From NCBI GenBank assembly GCA_030427735.1, contig JAUIBP010000014.1, positions 1-64,000 of the forward strand: DNA of 64,000 nt, given 5' to 3'. Made by a program: the position numbers and the translations under genes. The stretch is from Bacteroidia bacterium (GTDB taxonomy: Bacteria; Bacteroidota; Bacteroidia; Flavobacteriales; Flavobacteriaceae). The notes beneath the pieces were generated by a model that did no database searches, was not told the DNA's origin, and worked only from the letters and a program-made list of their open reading frames with translations. Positions 1 through 8,473 of this stretch are shown here, one piece after another (the stretch's first letter is position 1; the number at the start of each line of letters is the position of its first letter).

Positions 1-780
1 GTAATTAAACAGCAGGACAAAGCCTCCTACTATCAAAATTTGTTAAGTCAAGTTTTCGATGTTAAAGATATATCATTCATCAATCCATTTTATAAACAAT
101 CATTAATCAAAAAACGAATCATTATGTTAACAAAAACAAAATCAAAACAAGTTCATGCATTAAAGTACGCCTTAATTATTCCTGTCGTGTTGGGAATGTT
201 GTTCTACACCTCTTGCGATAAAGATAGCGACACAGCCTTAGGAGGCGTTGCTGGTCAAGAAGATCGCTCTAACGTGCTTCAGAATATAGAAATTCTAAAA
301 GAATCTATAGCCGCAAAAGGTTATGTTTCAGACGAAGAAGATGCTGCTTTAAAATCGCTTATGGTTTTAGTTTCTCCAAACGGATTTAATAATCCAGATT
401 TACAAGATGTAGTGGCAGATACAGAGGTGCCTTTTAGTTTAGTTACCAGTGTGCCTGTTTTTCCAGGTTGTGAAAGCTTGGACGCAGGAGAACAAAAAAA
501 ATGTTTTTCTGAACAGCTTACCAAATTCGTTGCAGAAAATTTCAATACCGATCTTGCTGGAGAAAAAGGATTATCGGGGAAACAACGTATAAGCGTAATT
601 TTTAAAATAGATAGCGAAGGATCGATTGTTGGAGCCAAAGCACGTGCACCAATTGTTGAGTTGGAAAAAGAAGCTTTACGCGTAGTAAATTTATTGCCTA
701 AAATGACACCAGGAAAAATGCAAGGCAAGAATGTAACGGTAGCTTATTCATTACCTATAATTTTTCAGGTGGCCGATTAA
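1..780 (+). CDS. M56 (BlaR1-type) metallopeptidase with TonB-like C-terminal domain, 3' part only
   Basis: The frame is open from the first base of the window, so this is the end of a longer gene and not a 246-residue protein. The first ~40 codons (ASYYQNLLSQVF, SFINPFYKQSLIKKRI) match what I know of the end of the M56 peptidase domain. They are followed by the typical LKYALIIPVVLGMLFYTSC transmembrane segment. A periplasmic linker follows, then a TonB-C-like domain with a Cys pair (FPGCES...KKCF) ending in LPIIFQV. Bacteroidota M56 proteins of this type are inner-membrane sensors or proteases, usually paired with a BlaI-type repressor; both that gene and the HExxH site would lie left of the window. 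An internal ATG at 124 is unlikely to be the true start. A terminator follows directly. Confidence 0.85.
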   Translation, partial: VIKQQDKASYYQNLLSQVFDVKDISFINPFYKQSLIKKRIIMLTKTKSKQVHALKYALIIPVVLGMLFYTSCDKDSDTALGGVAGQEDRSNVLQNIEILKESIAAKGYVSDEEDAALKSLMVLVSPNGFNNPDLQDVVADTEVPFSLVTSVPVFPGCESLDAGEQKKCFSEQLTKFVAENFNTDLAGEKGLSGKQRISVIFKIDSEGSIVGAKARAPIVELEKEALRVVNLLPKMTPGKMQGKNVTVAYSLPIIFQVAD

Positions 781-803
781 GCGCTTTACAGCACAAACAT
801 TAT

Positions 804-835
804 AAAGCCGAAGCCTAGCTTCGGCTATTTTTTTT
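804..835 (+). terminator. Rho-independent terminator of the M56 gene
   Basis: A 9-bp perfect stem AGCCGAAGC/GCTTCGGCT with a CTA loop (806-826) is followed by a run of T. It begins 24 bases after the stop codon. Confidence 0.85.
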
Positions 836-1145
836 AGAGACTTGTTTTGTGGTAAACCTTCATTGGTCTCAGTCGTTAGTTGAAACTATGCACTTTTAGT
901 GCAAGACTTTCAGTTTCTATAAATATTTTTTCGCCACGAATGCACGAATATTTGACATAGTTTTTATAAAGAATATTAGTGTATTTGTGGCTAAAATAAA
1001 TACAAATAATCGAACTTTCAGTTTGTTTTCAAACCTATAGACTGGAAGTCTATACTGGTTTAGTTAAACACTTTTTAATTAACATTTGTAGTTGTAAAAG
1101 CATTAAATATTAAAAATATTGTATTTTCGGTGTTCATCTTAGACT
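836..1145. other. Intergenic region with small inverted repeats, no gene
   Basis: I see no coding sequence here. The region holds a short hairpin TGCACT-TTT-AGTGCA (889-903), the degenerate inverted repeat listed separately (934-991), and a second short hairpin TATAGACT-GGA-AGTCTATA (1036-1054). The promoter of the downstream lipoprotein gene should lie in the last ~60 bases, but the best -7-like element (TATTTTCG, 1122-1129) is not an exact consensus. Confidence 0.5.
934..991. repeat. Degenerate inverted repeat, GCCACGAAT-type, copy 1
   Basis: The left arm GCCACGAATGCACGAATATT (934-953) is matched by an inverted right arm ending in TTTGTGGC (about 972-991), with three mismatches over 20 positions. 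The same core GCCAC(G/A)AATTCACGAATA appears as a better-preserved inverted repeat at 25672-25725, so this is a dispersed family of imperfect palindromes. Function unknown. Confidence 0.6.
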
Positions 1146-1622
1146 ATGAAACTATTTTTTGTTTTACTTATTTTGGTTTTTGTAAGTGCATGCGACGATT
1201 TAAAGGTGAAAAAAACATCGACCGAGGCAATTTTAAATGAAGAATTACAATCGTTTACCTGGAACGAAGTCGATGAATACCCCACATTCTCTTCCTGTAA
1301 TAATACCGAAACGCAACAGGATAGAAAGCAATGTTTCGAGCAAACATTGTCGGTTGTAATTTTAAACCATTTAGAGCAAGCACGTATTATTGTAAACCAC
1401 GATGTGTTAGATACTTTGCAAATCCGATTGAAAATTTCGGATGTGGGAGAACTTAGTTTGCTTCAATTTAAAGTCGATTCTATCACTCAAGCAGAAATTC
1501 CAAATATTCAAGAACTGATTGCTTCGAGTTTAGATAGTTTGCCGACGATAGAACCTGCTATAAAACGCGGCCAAAAAGTAACAACCGAATTTACCCTGCC
1601 TATTATTGTTAAGGTAAATTAA
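1146..1622 (+). CDS. Small lipoprotein resembling the TonB-like domain of the preceding M56 protein
   Basis: A 158-residue protein. A signal peptide with lipobox VSAC (Cys16) predicts a lipoprotein. The body matches the C-terminal domain of the upstream gene: YPTFSSC, then ten residues, then QCFEQTL, ending in LPIIVKVN. The upstream gene has FPGC, RKxC-like spacing and LPIIFQV in the same order. This is probably a duplicated periplasmic domain that became a separate lipoprotein. It has its own region of ~365 bases upstream and a terminator lies between the two genes, so it is not simply co-transcribed. Its role is unknown; an accessory to the M56 sensor is only inference from the shared domain and adjacency. 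Confidence 0.75.
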   Translation: MKLFFVLLILVFVSACDDLKVKKTSTEAILNEELQSFTWNEVDEYPTFSSCNNTETQQDRKQCFEQTLSVVILNHLEQARIIVNHDVLDTLQIRLKISDVGELSLLQFKVDSITQAEIPNIQELIASSLDSLPTIEPAIKRGQKVTTEFTLPIIVKVN

Positions 1623-1641
1623 TACCATTTAGTACAAAGAC

Positions 1642-2775
1642 TTATTTTGTAAATTCGCGACCTTTCCATTTGTAAGATGAAAACATTGAGGCGCCTACTA
1701 TAAATGTGCAGAAAAAAGGATACAATACAGCCGAAAAAACATACCACTTTAAGGTGTTGGTTTGCCTAAAAAACGATGCGCTTTTAAAAATCAAGATAAA
1801 ATCGATACTACATTTTGCTATAAATAGGCATAAAATGTATATCACGTTTATATCTCCAAAGCAAGACCATAAGCCTAAAGTTATTACTAAAGCATTCATT
1901 AAAAACACTAAAACGCCAGTTAGTTTGCTAAACGGATATCGATAAGCTTTTGTTTTTGAAGCCCAGCGTTTACGCTGCTGTATTAAATCCGGAATATTGG
2001 GTTGTGCATGGGTGTAAACTATGGCGGCAACGTCTTTTACATAGTGTACACGCTTAGGGTGGCGAGAAACCATGTTTTCTAACATAAAAATATCGTCGCC
2101 ACTGGCAATGGTATTGTTGTTATTAAATCCGTTGCTATTTATAAAGGCATTTTTTTTATATGCTAAATTAGCGCCATTACATAAAAACGGTTTGCCAATG
2201 CCAAAACCACCTATGGTTGCGCCTTGTAAACTCATCATATCAAACCACTGGAATTGGTTTAAAAATGAAGACTGAACGATGTAGGTTACAGGGGCAACAA
2301 GCATTACCGGTTTGTAGCTTTGTATGTAATTGTTAAACGTATCTAGCCATAATTCTGGAATTAAACAGTCGGCATCTGTAGTTATAATCCATTGGTGTTT
2401 TGCTGTTTGTATGGCAGTTTGTATGGCGTCCTTTTTAGGCGATTTAGAATGTCTTTGGTTGATTAATAAGCGAATGTGTAATTGCGGATTGGCGGTAGAA
2501 AAATTAGTAATAAGTGCTTCAGAATTATCAGTAGATGCATCATTTACCAATAATATTTCGAAGGCACCCTTAGGATACTGTAAAAGAGCTAAAGTTTGTA
2601 AGAGTTGTGGAAGGTGTTTCGCTTCGTTCCTAAACGGAATAACAATAGAAAATGTTGTAGTTGGTTGGTTTATTGCTGTGTTGCTTTTAGGTTTAGGCAG
2701 TTTTTCAAAACCAACACAAAAACTGCCTATTAAAACCAAATAACTTATAAGTACGGTAAGGCTAAAAACAATCAT
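1642..2775 (-). CDS. Family 2 glycosyltransferase, membrane-anchored
   Basis: A 377-residue GT-A fold glycosyltransferase. An N-terminal hydrophobic helix (residues ~3-24) precedes the nucleotide-sugar binding core (FSIVIPFRNEAKHLPQLL, then LLVNDASTDNS). The DxD-like motif is TTDADC. The acceptor-side QRKRWASK motif is the Q/RxxRW signature of processive GT2 enzymes. Two to three C-terminal membrane helices follow (from ~residue 285). The start overlaps the stop of the next minus-strand gene upstream by ATGA, so the two are translationally coupled. Likely role: envelope polysaccharide or glycolipid synthesis; the sugar and acceptor cannot be told from sequence. Confidence 0.85.
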   Translation of the reverse strand: MIVFSLTVLISYLVLIGSFCVGFEKLPKPKSNTAINQPTTTFSIVIPFRNEAKHLPQLLQTLALLQYPKGAFEILLVNDASTDNSEALITNFSTANPQLHIRLLINQRHSKSPKKDAIQTAIQTAKHQWIITTDADCLIPELWLDTFNNYIQSYKPVMLVAPVTYIVQSSFLNQFQWFDMMSLQGATIGGFGIGKPFLCNGANLAYKKNAFINSNGFNNNNTIASGDDIFMLENMVSRHPKRVHYVKDVAAIVYTHAQPNIPDLIQQRKRWASKTKAYRYPFSKLTGVLVFLMNALVITLGLWSCFGDINVIYILCLFIAKCSIDFILIFKSASFFRQTNTLKWYVFSAVLYPFFCTFIVGASMFSSYKWKGREFTK

Positions 2776-3743
2776 TCACTTAAAAACGTTATGGGCTTAA
2801 ATTTTAAAATGGCATAGTATCCTATAACACTTGGTAATACGGTATTACAGAACCACATTAAGGTTACAGTGCTTAAAACCACACTTTCGGGTATGTTTAA
2901 AATCGAAAAAAGATACACCGCAATACCGCCTTTTAAAACAACATCAAAAATAAATAAACTTGGTATTACAGAGGCCAAAAGGTACATGCTGGAAATTAGC
3001 ATCATGGCCTGTAAATAACTTATTTCGGTTTTTAAACAAATAAGTATAAAGTAAAACTGAAACGAAAACACAGCATATCTTAACAGAGAAATACCAATAG
3101 TTGTTACTAGCGTAGCCTTAGAAATTGAAGATATAAAAACTTTTAATTTCTTAAAGTACCGGTATACTGAAGCCTTGTATTTTAAGATGGAATAAATTCC
3201 TAAACAGATGCAAATTATAATAGCATATACAATCGAATAGTTTGTATGTAGCAGGCTGATAGAAGGATACATTTTAAGGAGGGCTAAAAGTCCGAAACCA
3301 CCCAAAATACATGTAATCAGCATCAGCGATATATTACCAATGGCATTTAGGGTCATTATTCTGGTTCTTAGAGATTTTGGGAAATATAAAGCTTTAGCGC
3401 CATAATCACCTATGCGATTGGGTGTAAATAACGATGCAGCGTGAGCGCCTAAGGTTTGCATTCCTGCAGTAGCGTAAGTTATTGTTTTAATAGGTTTTAC
3501 CAATTGTTGCCATTTCAAAAATTCTAAACCCCAATTAATGAAGGAGCAAAGCAGAATAAATAACCAAAGATTTATGGTTTTGCCATTTTCGATCTGGAAA
3601 AGCGCTGAGTGCTGTAAGTGGTGTACCCCCAAGTTTTTATCCATTTTTGAATAAATAACATAAAAACTACACGCAATAATACTTATCTTAACCGTTAAAA
3701 TTAAGAATTGATTAGATTTGTAAGAAAGTGCCTTAGCGTGCAT
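2772..3743 (-). CDS. Lysylphosphatidylglycerol synthase TM-like (UPF0104/flippase) membrane protein
   Basis: I place the start at the ATG at 3743 (323 residues). The longer form starting at 3854 would overlap the 5' end of the divergent gene at 3771 and adds a non-conserved leader. The protein has about eight hydrophobic helices. It carries the family pattern of a conserved polar segment (GAHAASLFTPNRIGDYGAKA) after the second helix. UPF0104/AglD-like proteins are integral membrane proteins often paired with GT2 enzymes. Here the stop overlaps the start of the GT2 gene by ATGA, giving a two-gene envelope operon. Lipid or glycan flipping is inferred from family and neighbour only. Confidence 0.75.
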   Translation of the reverse strand: MHAKALSYKSNQFLILTVKISIIACSFYVIYSKMDKNLGVHHLQHSALFQIENGKTINLWLFILLCSFINWGLEFLKWQQLVKPIKTITYATAGMQTLGAHAASLFTPNRIGDYGAKALYFPKSLRTRIMTLNAIGNISLMLITCILGGFGLLALLKMYPSISLLHTNYSIVYAIIICICLGIYSILKYKASVYRYFKKLKVFISSISKATLVTTIGISLLRYAVFSFQFYFILICLKTEISYLQAMMLISSMYLLASVIPSLFIFDVVLKGGIAVYLFSILNIPESVVLSTVTLMWFCNTVLPSVIGYYAILKFKPITFLSE

Positions 3744-3770
3744 GTTGCAAATTAAACCTTTTATTATAAG

Positions 3771-4439
3771 ATGTCTTCTAAAATTAAAAAACAAAATTGT
3801 AAAGTAGTTCTGGTTGTAATGATATTTTTTAGTAGCCTTTATGGGTTTTCGCAACAGGAAGAAGATAAATTAAGATTTCAGTTGGCCGTTGGCTTCAATC
3901 ATGCATTCGAGCATGGTTTTGCACAGCCAGACCAAGATTTAAGCACAGATATTGCAGGGCATGCCTTTAATTTGCCAACCATTAATGTAGGGGCACAGTA
4001 TTTATTAAACAAACGTTGGGGCGCAAAATTAGATTTAGGGTATAATCGTATTTCGAATGCCAACGATGTGCCCGATTTTAAAATTAATTATGTACGAATT
4101 AATGCGCAGGCAGTTTACGATTATTCACATGTTTTTGGCATTCTTCCAGAAGAATTCACGCTTATGGCGCATGGAGGACCAGGATATACCGTAGCAAAAC
4201 CATTGGGAACTCTTAAAGACAATAAACAGAATTATTTAAATGTCATGTTAGGTACAGACCTCTCTTACGAGTTAAGTCGTAATACCACAGTCTTTACAGA
4301 TTTGGCATTTGTGTATGGATTTTCTAATCCCGAAGATTATTCGCCGCCAGAAAATCATTTAGGTGCTTTTAATGGTAGCATCTTTACATTTACCGTTGGG
4401 GTTTCCTTATCTTTGAGCGGTTGTTATTTTTGTAATTAA
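3771..4439 (+). CDS. Outer-membrane beta-barrel protein (porin-family fold)
   Basis: A 222-residue protein with a signal peptide ending FSQQ (about residue 28), then alternating amphipathic beta strands: FQLAVGFNHAF, INVGAQYLL, WGAKLDLGYNRIS, IFTFTVGVSLSL. The pattern matches small OmpA/PorT-like eight-stranded barrels of Bacteroidota. The start at 3771 gives a normal positively charged signal-peptide n-region (MSSKIKKQNCK); the next ATG at 3819 would remove it. Only 27 bases separate it from the divergent start at 3743, so the two promoters must overlap or lie within the opposite gene. ruvC follows with no gap. Function unknown. Confidence 0.75.
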   Translation: MSSKIKKQNCKVVLVVMIFFSSLYGFSQQEEDKLRFQLAVGFNHAFEHGFAQPDQDLSTDIAGHAFNLPTINVGAQYLLNKRWGAKLDLGYNRISNANDVPDFKINYVRINAQAVYDYSHVFGILPEEFTLMAHGGPGYTVAKPLGTLKDNKQNYLNVMLGTDLSYELSRNTTVFTDLAFVYGFSNPEDYSPPENHLGAFNGSIFTFTVGVSLSLSGCYFCN

Positions 4440-4994
4440 ATGAGTAAGGAACGTATTATTTTAGGAATTGATCCAGGAACTACAATTATGGGATTTGGGT
4501 TGATTAAAGTGGTGGGTAAAACCATGTCTTTTTTGCAGTTGAATGAATTGGATTTAAAAAAATACGACGACCATTACCTAAAATTGAAGCTTATTTTTGA
4601 AAGAACGATAGAGCTTATAGAAACCCATCATCCAGATGAAATAGCTATCGAAGCTCCTTTTTTTGGGAAAAATGTACAGAGTATGTTAAAGTTAGGGCGC
4701 GCTCAAGGTGTGGCCATGGCTGCAGGCTTATCGCGGGAAGTCCCTATAACAGAGTATTCGCCAAAAAAAATAAAGATGGCCATAACAGGCAATGGTAACG
4801 CCAGTAAAGAGCAGGTGGCAAAAATGCTACAAAGTGTTTTAAAGTTAAAAAGTCTGCCAAAAAATCTCGATGCAACCGATGGTTTGGCGGCTGCAGTCTG
4901 TCATTTTTATAACGAGGGCCGTGTAGAGGTTGGAAAAAGTTATTCTGGGTGGGCTAGTTTTGTAAAGCAAAACGAAGCGCGTATTAAAAAGTAA
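4440..4994 (+). CDS. ruvC: Crossover junction endodeoxyribonuclease RuvC
   Basis: A 184-residue protein. It resolves Holliday junctions in recombination repair together with RuvAB, in the cytoplasm as a dimer. The RNase H-like core is visible: LGIDPGTT with catalytic Asp11, IAIEAPFFGKN with Glu71, and NLDATDGLAAA with Asp144 and Asp147. The length is typical of the family. The ATG directly follows the stop of the upstream barrel-protein gene (TAA then ATG), so the two are probably co-transcribed, although the functions are unrelated. Confidence 0.95.
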   Translation: MSKERIILGIDPGTTIMGFGLIKVVGKTMSFLQLNELDLKKYDDHYLKLKLIFERTIELIETHHPDEIAIEAPFFGKNVQSMLKLGRAQGVAMAAGLSREVPITEYSPKKIKMAITGNGNASKEQVAKMLQSVLKLKSLPKNLDATDGLAAAVCHFYNEGRVEVGKSYSGWASFVKQNEARIKK

Positions 4995-5039
4995 TTTACA
5001 GACTTCTAACGTTCAACTTTCATTTATAAAACCAATATC

Positions 5040-6164
5040 ATGTCTGGTATTTATATTCATATTCCGTTTTGTAAGCAAGCATGCTTTTATTGTGATTTTC
5101 ATTTTTCTACCAATTTAAAAAAGAAAGACGAACTTATTGCAGCCTTAAAATCGGAATTAGAAATCAGAAAAAATGAACTGCTAAATCAAACCGTAAACAC
5201 TATTTATTTTGGTGGAGGAACACCAAGTGTTTTATCAACGGAAGAAATTAATGATATTATAGATTCGGTTTATAAACATTATCGGGTGGTATCGCAACCC
5301 GAGATTACTTTAGAAGCCAATCCAGATGATTTGTCTAACGAAAAACTTATAGCACTTTCCAATAGTAAAATCAATCGCTTAAGCATTGGCGTACAATCCT
5401 TTTATGAAGCCGATTTAAAATTGATGAATCGTGCCCATAACGCGCAGCAGGCCCAAGCATGTTTACAGGAAGCTGCCAAATATTTCGATAATATTTCGGT
5501 AGATTTAATTTATGGTATTCCGGGCGCCTCGAACGTGCAATGGTTAAATAATATCCAGCGGGTGCTCGACTATAACATTCCGCATATTTCTTGTTACGCC
5601 CTAACAGTAGAACCTAAAACCGCTTTAGAAAGTTTAATAGAAAAGGGCAAAATTGCTAATATAGATGAAGCCAAAGCGCAAGAGCAGTTTTTTATGTTAA
5701 TAGAGCAGTTAACAGCTGCTGGTTTTATACATTACGAATTGTCTAATTTTGGAAAAGAAGGCTATTTCAGTCAAAATAATTCAGCCTATTGGCAAGGCAA
5801 AACGTATATAGGTATTGGTCCTTCGGCACATTCTTACAACGGGGTGTCGCGGAGTTGGAATGTCTCTAATAATACAAAATATATAAAAGCAATTCAAGAT
5901 AATATTTTGCCCAAAACCGAGGAAATACTTAGCGAAACAGATACATATAACGAATATGTTATGACGGGGTTAAGAACCATTTGGGGAGTAGACCTCAATG
6001 TTTTAGAAACGAATTTTAGTCCGGTTTATAAATCTTACATTTTAGAGCAGGCAGATAAATATTTTAAGGAAGAATTATTGTATATTGAAGATGATAAACT
6101 TAAAGTTACCCCAAAAGGAAAATTCTTGAGCGATGGCATTGCTTCGCATCTCTTCAAGATTTAA
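5040..6164 (+). CDS. hemW: HemW, radical SAM heme chaperone
   Basis: A 374-residue radical SAM protein. The 4Fe-4S motif is at the N-terminus (YIHIPFCKQACFYCDFH; Cys11, Cys15, Cys18), followed by the SAM-binding GGGTPS. The residue after the cluster motif is Phe instead of the fourth Cys of coproporphyrinogen dehydrogenase HemN, which favours HemW. HemW family proteins bind heme and pass it to membrane respiratory proteins; many are misannotated as HemN. A C-terminal HemN-type domain follows (SETDTYNEYVMTGLRT). It lies 45 bases after ruvC and 12 before the next gene, in the same plus-strand run. Confidence 0.9.
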   Translation: MSGIYIHIPFCKQACFYCDFHFSTNLKKKDELIAALKSELEIRKNELLNQTVNTIYFGGGTPSVLSTEEINDIIDSVYKHYRVVSQPEITLEANPDDLSNEKLIALSNSKINRLSIGVQSFYEADLKLMNRAHNAQQAQACLQEAAKYFDNISVDLIYGIPGASNVQWLNNIQRVLDYNIPHISCYALTVEPKTALESLIEKGKIANIDEAKAQEQFFMLIEQLTAAGFIHYELSNFGKEGYFSQNNSAYWQGKTYIGIGPSAHSYNGVSRSWNVSNNTKYIKAIQDNILPKTEEILSETDTYNEYVMTGLRTIWGVDLNVLETNFSPVYKSYILEQADKYFKEELLYIEDDKLKVTPKGKFLSDGIASHLFKI

Positions 6165-6176
6165 ATTCGAAATATT

Positions 6177-6929
6177 ATGATTGCAACCATTCAAACCAAT
6201 TCTAAAAAATATCAAATCGATTTAACCAAACCTTTAGATATTTCTATCCCGTTGCGGGCGTCAAAAAGTAATGTAAATGCTTGGTATTTAGACGAACCTA
6301 AAATAGAACCGGTAGAAGAAGATGGTTGGGTAGCAAAAGTGTCGGAAGGCGCTAGCGTCAATTTTAATAATATCATGTTTAATCCGCATGCCCACGGTAC
6401 ACATACCGAGTGTGCTGGCCATATTACGGAAGCCTTTTATTCAATCAACCAAAATTTAAAACAGTTTTTTTTTCTGGCCGAAGTTATAACAGTAGCAATG
6501 GAAACATTAAACGATGATTTTGTGATTTCAAAAAAACAAATTCAGTTTGCCTTAGGAAACAAAAAACGTCAGGCTGTTGTTATTCGTACCATCCCCAATA
6601 CCACCGAAAAATTAAGCAAGCAGTATTCGCACACCAATCCACCATATTTGTTAGAAGAGGCCGCAGTTTATTTACGAGAAAAAGGGGTGGAACATTTACT
6701 TATAGATTTACCTAGTGTAGACAAAGAAAAAGATAATGGCGAACTTTTGGCGCATAATGCCTTTTGGAACACGAAAGGGAAGTTGCGTTTAAATGCCAGT
6801 ATTACCGAATTTATTTATGTGCCGAATGCAGTAAAAGACGGGACGTATTTTTTAAATCTGCAAATAGCACCTTTCGAAAACGATGCTGTACCTAGTAAGC
6901 CTATTTTATATGAATTGATTACCGATTAA
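6177..6929 (+). CDS. Cyclase-family metal-dependent hydrolase (kynurenine formamidase-like)
   Basis: A 250-residue protein of the cyclase/KynB-like superfamily. The metal-binding signature is PHAHGTHTECAGH (His71, His73, His76, Glu78). A start-of-fold motif LDISIPL (residues ~20-26) and the conserved LLIDLPSVD region also fit. Characterised members hydrolyse N-formylkynurenine, isatin or cyclic amides. The substrate here is unknown and no tryptophan-degradation genes are adjacent. It sits 12 bases after hemW and 11 before the DUF4230 gene. Confidence 0.8.
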   Translation: MIATIQTNSKKYQIDLTKPLDISIPLRASKSNVNAWYLDEPKIEPVEEDGWVAKVSEGASVNFNNIMFNPHAHGTHTECAGHITEAFYSINQNLKQFFFLAEVITVAMETLNDDFVISKKQIQFALGNKKRQAVVIRTIPNTTEKLSKQYSHTNPPYLLEEAAVYLREKGVEHLLIDLPSVDKEKDNGELLAHNAFWNTKGKLRLNASITEFIYVPNAVKDGTYFLNLQIAPFENDAVPSKPILYELITD

Positions 6930-6940
6930 TTTTTAAAGCA

Positions 6941-7555
6941 ATGTTTGAAAATGTATTAATGGTACTGCTTGGGGTTTTAGTAACCTATTGGGGGTTTACC
7001 TTTTATAAAAAGAAAGAGCAAAAAGATTTAACCCAAAAGCAATCGACCGTACTTTTAGAGAAAATAAAAAGTGTTTGTAAATTAATTACGGTAGAAGGCG
7101 AGTTTGCAGAAATTTACCACCACGAAAATATTAAAGAACATTTTTTAGGCTTATTTTCAAGCAAACGCAAAGCGCTTATTGTTATTAATGCCAAAGTACA
7201 TATTGGTTACGATTTGACACGAGTGAAACTAAAGGCCAATACCGAAACAAAGCAAATTATTGTAGAACATTTACCACAGCCGGAAGTTTTGTCTATAGAA
7301 CCCGATTTAAGATACTACGATATTAAAAATGGTTTGTTTAATAAATTTGCTTCAGACGATTTAACCGTGCTAAATAAAGAAGCAAAGCAACATATTTTAG
7401 ATAAAATTCCTGAAAGCAGATTAATGCTTACAGCCAAAAAAGAAGCACTGCAAGCCATTTTAATGATAGAGAAAATTGTTGAAACCATAGACTGGACGCT
7501 AGATTATTCTGCTTTAAAAATAGAAGACGAAACAATCGAAAACTTAAAATCATAA
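6941..7555 (+). CDS. DUF4230 family membrane-anchored protein
   Basis: A 204-residue protein. One N-terminal membrane helix (FENVLMVLLGVLVTYWGF) is followed by a soluble domain that I recognise as DUF4230: LLEKIKSVCKLITVEGEFAEIY, then KALIVINAKVHIGYDL, ending in an acidic helical segment. The family has no assigned biochemical role. The stop codon overlaps the start of the next gene (TAATG), indicating coupling. Confidence 0.75.
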   Translation: MFENVLMVLLGVLVTYWGFTFYKKKEQKDLTQKQSTVLLEKIKSVCKLITVEGEFAEIYHHENIKEHFLGLFSSKRKALIVINAKVHIGYDLTRVKLKANTETKQIIVEHLPQPEVLSIEPDLRYYDIKNGLFNKFASDDLTVLNKEAKQHILDKIPESRLMLTAKKEALQAILMIEKIVETIDWTLDYSALKIEDETIENLKS

Positions 7556-7935
7556 TGAAAACAATTTTAAAATTAGAAGATTGTGGGATCTTGTTGCTTT
7601 CTGTGTTTTTATTCTCGCAATTATCGTTTGCTTGGTGGTGGTTTTTGGTATTGTTTTTAACACCCGATGTGGGTTTTGTAGGGTATGCTTTTAATACTAA
7701 AATTGGCGCTTTTTGCTATAATATACTACATCATAAAGGCGTAGCGGTAGTGTTCTATATTTTGGGGACTTTAATGGCAATAGAGTTTTTTCAGCTTGTT
7801 GGGGTAATCATGTTGGGGCATGCCGCATTCGATAGATTATTGGGCTATGGCTTAAAATATAACGACAGTTTTCATCACACACATTTGGGATACATTGGTA
7901 AGCCTTCCAAACGTCAATCTGAACATAAACGATAA
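7555..7935 (+). CDS. DUF4260 family integral membrane protein
   Basis: A 126-residue protein with three to four hydrophobic helices. A conserved pattern FLTPDVGFVGY is followed by ILHHKG and a C-terminal HAAFDRLLGYGLKY, with FHHTHLG near the end. I recognise this as DUF4260, small membrane proteins whose conserved His and Asp residues suggest metal binding or catalysis. No activity is known. It overlaps the DUF4230 stop and sits 13 bases before the next gene. Confidence 0.8.
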   Translation: MKTILKLEDCGILLLSVFLFSQLSFAWWWFLVLFLTPDVGFVGYAFNTKIGAFCYNILHHKGVAVVFYILGTLMAIEFFQLVGVIMLGHAAFDRLLGYGLKYNDSFHHTHLGYIGKPSKRQSEHKR

Positions 7936-7948
7936 TTAATTTAGTATC

Positions 7949-8314
7949 ATGATTAACATAGAACAGCTTTACGAATATTGTTTAAAAAAGCCTGGAGTTA
8001 CAGAGGCATCTCCGTTCGATAACGATACTTTGGTGCTAAAAGTTTTAGGCAAAATGTTTTTGTTAACCTCGCTAAAAGGGTGGGAAGAAGGCCATCCTGC
8101 AATTAATTTAAAATGCGATCCCATCGAAGCCGAAAATTTAAGAGCGCGTTACAACAGTATAACTCCGGGATACCACATGAGTAAAAAACATTGGAATACG
8201 GTTCAGTTAAATCAGGGCGATACAGAACTGTCTTTAATACTAAAATTAATAGACGATTCTTACCATTTGGTAGTTCAAGGGCTTCCTAAAAAACTTCGGG
8301 ACACATTAAAATAA
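7949..8314 (+). CDS. MmcQ/YjbR family protein
   Basis: A 121-residue small cytoplasmic protein with the YjbR/CyaY-like double-wing fold signature. It opens with the start helix YEYCLKKPGVTEASPFD, then LVLKVLGKMFLL, a central NLKCDPIEAENLR, the SITPGYHMSKKHWNTV motif, and a C-terminal DDSYHLVVQGLPKKL. The length fits the family. YjbR-like proteins bind DNA in vitro in one case; the general role is unclear. It is the last gene of the plus-strand run that starts at 3771. Confidence 0.85.
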   Translation: MINIEQLYEYCLKKPGVTEASPFDNDTLVLKVLGKMFLLTSLKGWEEGHPAINLKCDPIEAENLRARYNSITPGYHMSKKHWNTVQLNQGDTELSLILKLIDDSYHLVVQGLPKKLRDTLK

Positions 8315-8473
8315 TTGATAACTATTTGTTAATCAGTGTAGGTGTTTGGTTTTTTTTATCTAATTTAGAACGTAAATAGTCTTCCCTACAAGAACTAGAA
8401 TTAATACAGTTTAAAATTGATAAGGTTCATTTTAAATTGAAAATCGTCATGTATTCATTTTAATTCTAGAGTT

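Noticed and set aside
321-728. Minus-strand open frame inside the M56/TonB gene
   Set aside because: Fully antisense to a gene with clear domain signal, and its translation has no recognisable domain.
3744-3854. Longer N-terminus for the flippase-like protein (start at 3854)
   Set aside because: It would overlap the first 84 bases of the divergent barrel-protein gene, and the ATG at 3743 gives a normal start.
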